Below, in pieces: positions 1-15,000 of a stretch of DNA of 16,042 bases. The position numbers and the translations under genes are program-made. The DNA lies in contig RWJK01000195.1 of NCBI GenBank assembly GCA_004335835.1, positions 335 to 16,376 of the forward strand. Reading direction: 5' to 3'. The notes beneath the pieces were generated by a model. That model ran no database searches and was not told the DNA's origin. It saw only the letters and a list, made by a program, of their open reading frames with translations. Numbering within the stretch: position 1 is the first letter of the stretch; each line of letters opens with the position of its first letter. Origin of the DNA: Scenedesmus sp. ARA3 (Eukaryota > Chlorophyta > Chlorophyceae > Sphaeropleales > Scenedesmaceae).

Positions 1-12
1 CCCTCTTAGCCT

Positions 13-64
13 TAACTTACCCAGGAGCTGCAGAGCGGCCTGGGTAGTCACTCACTCACTCACT
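13..64. repeat. Dispersed intronic repeat, copy 1
   Basis: Homologous to 5948-5999, with only a few ACTC units. It lies beyond the last exon donor at 236, so it is probably intronic if the gene continues to the left. Confidence 0.8.
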
Positions 65-236
65 GCTGCAGCACGATACAAGTGGCAAGCAAGCAGGGGC
101 TGAGTGGCAACAGCTCCTAGTTGCGCAGGTGCATGTACATGCACTTACAACCCACGTCTGTAACTGTTCCGTAAAGCGCTCTGGGTGCACTTCTTACCGA
201 ACATTCAACAAACAAACACATGTGTTGCTGCCTCAC

Positions 237-7763
<7,527 letters not shown>

Positions 7764-7857
7764 TGTTTGATTGCGTTGCAAGCCTATCACAGGCCCGCTG
7801 CTGAATTGTATGTACGGATGCTTTCAAAAGGTTGAAGGCGTCTGCAATGTTGTGAAA

Positions 7858-7874
7858 CTAATATTTAACCAATC
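7858..7874 (-). promoter_or_regulatory. Candidate core promoter: TATA-like TTAAATAT with adjacent ATTGG
   Basis: The minus strand reads GATTGGTTAAATATTAG about 100 bp upstream of the ATG at 7763. It combines an inverted CCAAT box and a TATA-like sequence in an otherwise GC-rich region. Position and composition are the only support. Confidence 0.35.
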
Positions 7875-7945
7875 TGATGTGATAATCAGGTACGCGGCAT
7901 GGGCTAGGTGGCTCTTAAAGCATGATACGCAGCAATCCTGTGAGG

Positions 7946-7950
7946 TTACA
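7946..7950 (-). terminator. Candidate TGTAA polyadenylation signal for ISA2
   Basis: TGTAA on the minus strand lies about 555 bp after the ISA2 stop codon. TGTAA is the usual polyadenylation signal of chlorophycean algae. It leaves about 180 bp before the start codon of the next gene. Confidence 0.45.
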
Positions 7951-8370
7951 CAAATGAGGGATTATCGACCCCCTCAAACTCGACCTCCGTCGCCGTGCTG
8001 TGATCAGAAAAAAATCAAAGGTTGTTCCGTAGGATAAATGATGTCTGGTTTTCAGAACGGGCACAGCCCCGCCGCGTCCGACACCAGCTATCAGCTGGTG
8101 CACGTGCAGCACATGGGCTGCTGGATGGTCAGTTGGACACTCGGACAGCACCAGACAGACCAACACAAGCATCGGATCATCTCAACCCAACGTCCAAGCA
8201 AAAAAACACAATACACGACAGCAAGCTGAGCAGCCACCATGCTGGCACCCCTACGCAGCTGTTCAGAGCTTCAGCACAGGGATCGACAACTGCACAGCAT
8301 ATCGGCTGCTTGGCGGCTAGCATAGACGCCGCTCTCTACACTTCTTCAACACAAATGATGCGTGGCAGCT

Positions 8371-8605
8371 GCCGGCTACACCTGCCCCATCCGCTGGTAC
8401 ACGATTGACGCCCGCTGCACTGCTGCGCAAGCCTGCGACAGCGGCACTGCCCGCTGCGGCACTGCCGCTTCCAGCTACAGCCAGCCGCTGCGCACCAGCT
8501 GCCAGCTACACCTTTCCCATCCGCTGGTACACAGTTGACGCCTGCTGCACTGCTGCGCGAGCCTGCGGCGGCGGCGCTGCTGGCCGCGGCACTGCCTCCA
8601 GCATG
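8371..8605 (-). repeat. ISA2: 130-bp tandem duplication of the ISA2 C-terminal exon end
   Basis: Two copies, starting at 8371 and 8501, are offset by exactly 130 bp. Both keep the end YQRMG(K/Q)V followed by TAG. The first copy therefore lies in the 3' UTR as a diverged duplicate of the last coding segment. Confidence 0.85.
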
Positions 8606-8683
8606 ATTGCTGCACCTGGCGCCACAACATACTCCGAGTGCAGCATCTCCCCGTGCTCCACTGCCACATCTTGAGGCGGCATC
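8506..8683 (-). CDS. ISA2: ISA2 terminal exon l
   Basis: The exon has acceptor CTGCAG|G, phase 2 in, and 58 codons ending in TAG at 8508-8506. It encodes MPPQDVAVEHGEMLHSEYVV then APGAAIMLEAVPRP and a Pro/Ala/Gln tail. The Y.V.P....MLEA segment is the usual C-terminus of isoamylases. Two more copies of the 5' part lie upstream. This copy is chosen because it alone continues into IMLEA. Confidence 0.8.
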
Positions 8684-11600
8684 CTGCAGCAGCAAAGCAC
8701 AGCACCGGGCAGGCAGCAAGTTGAGTTGTATTGGCCTGGCGCTACAATGTTTAGTCAGAGTGCAGCATCTCCCCATGCTCCACTGCCACGTCCTGAGGCG
8801 GCATCCTGCAGCAGCACAGCGCAGCACAGGGCAGCACAGCAATGTGTGTGATTTTGGCCTGGTGCTACAATGAATTCAGAGTGCAGCATCTCGCCATGCT
8901 CCACTGCCACATCTTGAGGTGGCATCCTGCAGCACAGGGCAGCACCGCGCAACAAAGTGTGTGGAGATCTGGTTTGGTTGCTCAGCACTTGCAGGGCAAC
9001 TGGCTTGACCTGCTTCGAGCTGCGCGCAGCTAGGTGAGCAGCACAGCAGCGCTTGTATCATGCAGCAGTGAGGCGTGCATAGCATTAAGTGCAGGTGTGC
9101 ATGCTGCTGACAATAGGTGGTGCTGATGGGCACGTCAAGACGGGTCATGACAGGATCCTGGCGGCATGGTGCTTTACTCATTTGTGCGTGCGTCTGGCAC
9201 ATCCATGGCCATATTTGCAGCTCACCGTGCTGTGTCCACTATCCGCTTCCACTGCATACGCAGGCCGGGCGGCGGCAGCGATGCACTGCAGGGTTCAGGG
9301 TTGGGGTTGAACCCCACATACACGGCCTGCTGCTGGTCCCCTTTGACCATGAAGGCCACATAGTTTGACCCGGGCAGCAACGCTGCTGCTGCCTCGCCGC
9401 TCCAGTCTGGCTCTGACATGGGCCCTGCTCCGTGCCAGCTGGCGGAATAAAATGCAATTCATTTCGGCAGCAGCAGGCACAACAGCATGTGGCAGGAGGC
9501 ACGATTTCGGCGGCGACCAGCAGCAGCAGCAGCAGGAGCGAGTTTATCTTGCAGGATCAGCAGGGCAGGTGAAGGCAGGCAAGCCCTGCACCACTGCAAG
9601 AGGCTATGTGTGGCATGCATGCTGAGCGCGGTATGTGTGCTGAGCATGTGCCCTCACAACTCCCACATGCGCACACGCAAGTACACCCTCAGCAGCTTAG
9701 ACGAAGGCAGGCCCAATTGCAATGCATCACCAAATAACATGTCATTGACCGACACTAAAGTAGGAAAAATATTGACGCACTTGCTGCAAACTTGCTTTCA
9801 AACAGGCAGTTGCATGTTTATCTTGATCCAAACATCGCATCTATGCTGCATGCGGCAGCGTGAACAGCAGCCTTGGTGAATCATTTGACACGCACCTGAT
9901 GGCGCGCGGCGAGTCAAACATAGGGGGAGACAGCAGGTTGCGGTACTTCCGCCGGATGGTCAGCACGCCGCGCACAAAGTGCAACAGGTTCTTGCGGCTC
10001 AGCGTAGGCGCGTTGAACACCGGCGTGCCCTGCAGCAGAAGATAGCGACAGCATTTGTTCAGTGAGGGGTTTGAACACCGGCATGACCTGCGTCAAGCAG
10101 TGCTTTCGTAGGTCTGGAGTGAACGCCAAAGCGTTGAGGGAAAGCGGCCAGCATTGAAAAGCCGGTTGTGCATGCTGATTCACCCCTCGACGTTCAAAGA
10201 CAGCTACACCCAGGCATCAGCAGCAGCGCCATTTCACCTGTGCCACCAGCACTGCCAGCAGTGCCGACTTGGCCACCACCTCAGCCCTTTCGATATCTTC
10301 TGCTGCCCCCACCAGCGCCAGCAGCGAGGCAGCCAGCAGCGGCTCAAGCGCCGCCGGCCAGCCGCCAGCCCACCAGGCAGCCCACCGTCCCATAATGGCA
10401 CTTACACCAAGCTGCAGCTTTCCGAAGACCCAAAAACCAAAAATGCGACATGAAACAAACATCAGCAGCATCTCCGCACCTGTGCCACCAGCACTGCCAG
10501 CAGTGCCGACTTAGCCACCACCTCAGCCCTCTCGATCCCTTCTGCTGCGCCCACCAACGCCAGCAGCGAGGCAGCCAGCGACGGCTCGAGCAAAATAAAT
10601 CCCAAAAGGTGGCTGCGGGCCAGCCGCCAGCCCACCAGGCAGCCTCTGCTAGTAGTACTTTCATCACGCTGCCGCATTGTGCAGGCCCAGAACAGCAACT
10701 TGGAACAAACATCAGCAGCATCGTCGCACCTGTGCCACCAACACTGCCAGCAGTGCCGACTTAGCCACCACCTCAGCCCTCAATGTCCTTCGCTGGCCCC
10801 CTTCCCCGCAAATGTCAGCAGCGAGGCAGCCAGCGGCGGCTCGAGCTCGACCAACAACAACATCACGATGCTGAGCATGCTGCTGCCTGCTGCCAGCTGC
10901 CAGATCCACACCCGAAACACACCGAGTTCAAGCTGATCAAACCATACAACTTTCAGGCAGCAGCAGCATGTTCTCACCTGTGCCACCAGCACTGCCAGCA
11001 GTGCCGACTTGGCCACCACCTCGGCCCTTTCGATATCTTCTGCTGCCCCCACCAGCGCCAGCAGCGAGGCAGCCAGCGGCGGCTCAAGCGCATTGATCCC
11101 AAAGGCGGGCCGCCGGCCAGCCGCCAGCCCACCAGGCAGCCCACCGTCCCAGCGAGCAGCGAAGAGGTCCTGGCTGCCAGTCATGCGCGTGGCAAAGGCG
11201 CTCAGCATGCCGCCTGTGAACAGGTGAGCAAGTTTGTGGCACAGCAGAAGCAGCAGCAGCAGCAGTAGGGGGTGCTGTGAGTGAGACTGAGCTATTTGCT
11301 GGGTGATGGTCAGCTGCCAGACTACAACGCCATGCAGCCCGTCAACATGACAAACAGAGTGCACGCAATACTTGCAGCGAATGATTGCGCTGGATGCACG
11401 TGAGTAGGTCCTGGCTGCCGGTCATTTGCGTGGCGAAGGCGCTCAGCATGCCGCCTGTTATGGATGGAGAAATGTGGGGCATAGAAGCAGCAGCAGCAGC
11501 ATTATAATTGACGTTTAGGCCAACCTGCTGCTGCTATGCACTGCGCTTGATCCCATACCAGCACCTGCTGTGTCACCTCATGCAAAAGACACTGTCATTT

Positions 11601-11851
11601 CGGGCTCTATTGCGCACCTGCATTGTCGCGCAGCAGCCGCAGGATGTCGTTGCCGAAGCGGTTGTTCCACTCCAGCAGCACGCCATAATGCGGGAAGCCG
11701 CGCTCGCCGTTGCGCGGCAGCAGCGAGTCATTTGCTGAGGCCGCAATCAGCTTGCGGCTGGCGAGCACGGGGTCGGCTGCTATTTCTTCAACGATGGCGG
11801 GCGAGTCCTGCACGGCGTTGAGCGGGTCCTGCAGCAGCAGCAGCGGCGGCA

Positions 11852-11882
<31 letters not shown>

Positions 11883-11989
11883 ATGAGACGGCAAGTGGTG
11901 TGGTGGGCATGCGGTCGGCTGCGATCTCTTCGACAATGGCGGGCGAGTGCTGCACTGCATTGAGGGGGTCCTGCAGGAGGGGTGGTTGT

Positions 11990-12031
<42 letters not shown>

Positions 12032-15000
12032 TGAGACAGCTAGTGGTGTGGTGATGCGGCTGGCGAGCACGGTACATATCAACAATCTATGCTCACCTGT
12101 GTGAGGTTTTCTGCGTCGACGCAGCAGAAGCCGTCCACCTGGTACTCCACCACCCAACCGCCAGCAGCAACAGCCGCCGCATGATGCACTATCCAAAATA
12201 CGAGGCCACGACCACGTTTCAGCCACCAGTCAAGCAGGCTGTGTACTGCTGCTGCTGCTGCCGCCATGTCCGTGCTTTTGCAGTGTATTAGCGCCCACAT
12301 ATCAGCTGTCTTTTTAAACCAGTCCTCTCACCTGTGTGAGGTTTTCTGCGTTGACGAAGCAGAAGCCGTCCACCTGGTACTCCACCACCCACCAGCGCAG
12401 CGCATCCAGCAGCAGCTGCTTCACCACAGGCTGCCCTGCAGCCAGCAAGCAGACAATTTGGTGGCAGCAAAATGTTATTGAAGTGCGTGTTGAACTACTT
12501 GTAGAAACAATGCTAGTGGGCATCCAGCAGCAGCTGCTTTACAACAGGCTGCCCTGCAGCAAGCAGGCATGAACGATGGCTGTGAGTGCTTGCAGGACAC
12601 TAAGGAAGCGGCCAGCAAGCAGGAGCTTAGCCAGCAGAGACTGCTGGCCTGCTTGCAGGATTTGCGACACCTGTTCTGTCTCACAATGAGTGTTAACGCA
12701 GTGAACTGAAGAGATGCCAGATCACTGTTGAAAACAGAGAGGAAGCTACTGAGCAAAAGCAGCAGCAGCACAAAGCTGCCCCAACCTGTGATCCACCACA
12801 ACTGACCTGTGTTGAGCACGCCTGTCGCGTCTGGCCCGCCACCTCCCCGCAGGTACATGTCCCCATCCAGCCCCGCGTAGCTCTGCAGCCGGCCCCCGAT
12901 GCCGCCGCCTGCCTCAGAAGTGAGGCAGAAGTCCGTCTGCACAGAAAACAACAGTATAAGGATGAGCAGTCAGACGAGTTGCCTTTGCAGGTCAACGCAG
13001 CAAAGCGTTGTGAGGTGCACGTCTGCATCCAGCCCCGCGTAGCTTTGCAGCCTGCCCCTAATGCCGCCGCCTGCCTCTGAGTGAGGCAGAAGTCCGTCTG
13101 CACAGCAAACAATCATCATCAAGAACATCGGAAACAAGAGGTGGCTTGTCACTTTAGTGGGACAATGCAGTTGGTGCACAGCAGAAGCGCAAGCTTGTCT
13201 GCAGAGGACGTTAGTGCATGCATCTATGCAACGTGCTTGAAAGCTGCAGAGCAAGAAATACACTTTGGGTTCAATAACTCTGCTGCGTTATCTGTGCATG
13301 TTCACACCTCGAGCCCCGCCCTGTGCAGCTGAAACACAATCATTAGTCATAACTGCTTTACTTTCTGTCAGTGCTGAAAAATCTGTTTGTTATCCTGCAC
13401 GGGCCCCGCACCTCCAGCAGCACCTCCAGCCCCGCCCTGTGCAGCTCCCGTATCAGCTGCTTCAGCTGGTCCGCTGCATCACCAGCGTTGCCGCCAGCAA
13501 CAAACCTGCAGCAGCACCAGTACACCGGCATTGCCGCATATCCATGTGAAACGTTGGGTGCAGCACCCTGACACATAGAGGAACACATTCAGCACATTGC
13601 AAAGCAACTTGCTGTACGACCCACAGCTGCACTTTATGCAGCCATCTGAAACATGAATGCCAAAGCATTCTGTGTGCACGCACGTCAAGTCCCAGCTCGC
13701 GCCTGCACCTGCAAAATGCCAAGCCCAGCAACACCAACGGCATCAAACACGTGCACAGCCGGGCGCACATGTGCTACGCCCAGGCAAACCCACACACACA
13801 GCCAATCAACCTACCGGGTGTCCGGTGCAAAATAGGACAGCGGCCGCCGCACTTCTGGCCCATCCACAGTCACGCTGCTGCTGCTGCCGTTGCCGCCCGG
13901 TGCCGCTGTCTTGGTGCTGCTCAGAAACACGTTAGCCAGCAGCACTGCTGTTGCGCCCGTTGCCTTTATGTCATCCAGTCGGTCTAGCACCCCTAGGTAA
14001 GTGTTGCGGTGCTCGGGCGGCACAGACTGCTCTGCATCGAGACCTGCAGGTGCAGGAGACCACAGCACAGGTTGAAGTAATGAAACCACAGCTGGTGCTA
14101 GCATATGGTTTCAATGCTTAGCAGGTTTGCAGGCGCATGCCTTGCCAAAGCGACATTCAGCGACATCGCGCGCAGTGCAGCACATGCAAAGCCACCCCCC
14201 AATACACCACACACAGCCGCACATGCCCACAGCACCCACACGTTGTGAAGCCAGCAACATCCAGCTCCACAATCACCGTCTCCTCCAGCGGCACCTACGG
14301 GGACCTCACACACTGCCAGCCAAGGAATCAGATAACAACTGCACGCTGCTGCATAGCCACCATAACAGCAATAGCAGCCACCGTCTCACCCAACGTCCTC
14401 TTGAGATCCGGAACCAAGCATAAACTGCCACACAAAGATGCAATTCCAACATGAACCAGTCCTCACCCGTTGTGAAGCCAGCCACGTCCAGCTCCACAAT
14501 CACCGTCTCTTCAGCGGCACCTGCGGGGCCCGCACCCCCTGCCAGCCTAGGAATACAAAAACAACTGCACGCTGCGGCATGACCACCATAACAGCAATAG
14601 CAGCCACCGTCTGACCCAACGTCCTGTTACAAAGCCAATCAAGCATTGCATGTCAAACACAGAATAAAAACAAGGCACCACAGCACCCACCCGTTGTGAA
14701 GCCAGCCACGTCCAGCTCCACAATCACCGTCTCCTCCAGCAGCACCTGCGGCGCCCTCCCACCCCTGCCAGCCGAAGATCTCAAAAACCAAATAGCATGC
14801 TGCTGCATGACCACCATTTGACTAAAGTAAACATTATCTTGACAAACGCCTGATCGGAGACAGCCAAATCAAAGCCCTATATGCCACAATTTTGAGAACC
14901 AAGGCACAACAGCGCCCACCTGTTGTGAAGCCAGCCACGTCCAACTCCACAATCACCGTCTCCTCCAGCGGCACCTGCGGGGCCCGCACCCCCTGCCAGT

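Larger units (their letters stand above)
7764..8505. other. 3' UTR of ISA2 and short intergenic spacer
   Basis: No convincing gene is seen here. The right part should be the ISA2 3' UTR, including the duplicated exon end at 8371-8500. The left part must hold the promoter of the downstream gene. Confidence 0.55.
11755..12075 (-). repeat. ISA2: 142-bp duplication of the start of ISA2 exon h with CAG tract
   Basis: The segment encoding DPLNAVQ.SPAIVEEIAAD recurs at about 11914-11971 with its own CTGCAG acceptor and adjoining CAG tract, offset 142 bp from the exon. A third fragment sharing the exon word GGCTGGCGAGCACGG (plus strand) sits at 12058-12072. The copies lie in the upstream intron. Confidence 0.85.

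Noticed and set aside
8038..8408. Plus-strand open frames between the two genes
   Set aside because: Composition is not coding-like and no homologous motif was seen. The area fits a 3' UTR plus spacer.
12247..12262. Poly-Ala start of a short minus-strand open frame at 12079-12300
   Set aside because: It is CTG/GCC repeat sequence in an intron. Only the downstream part resembles ISA2, as a duplicated exon end.
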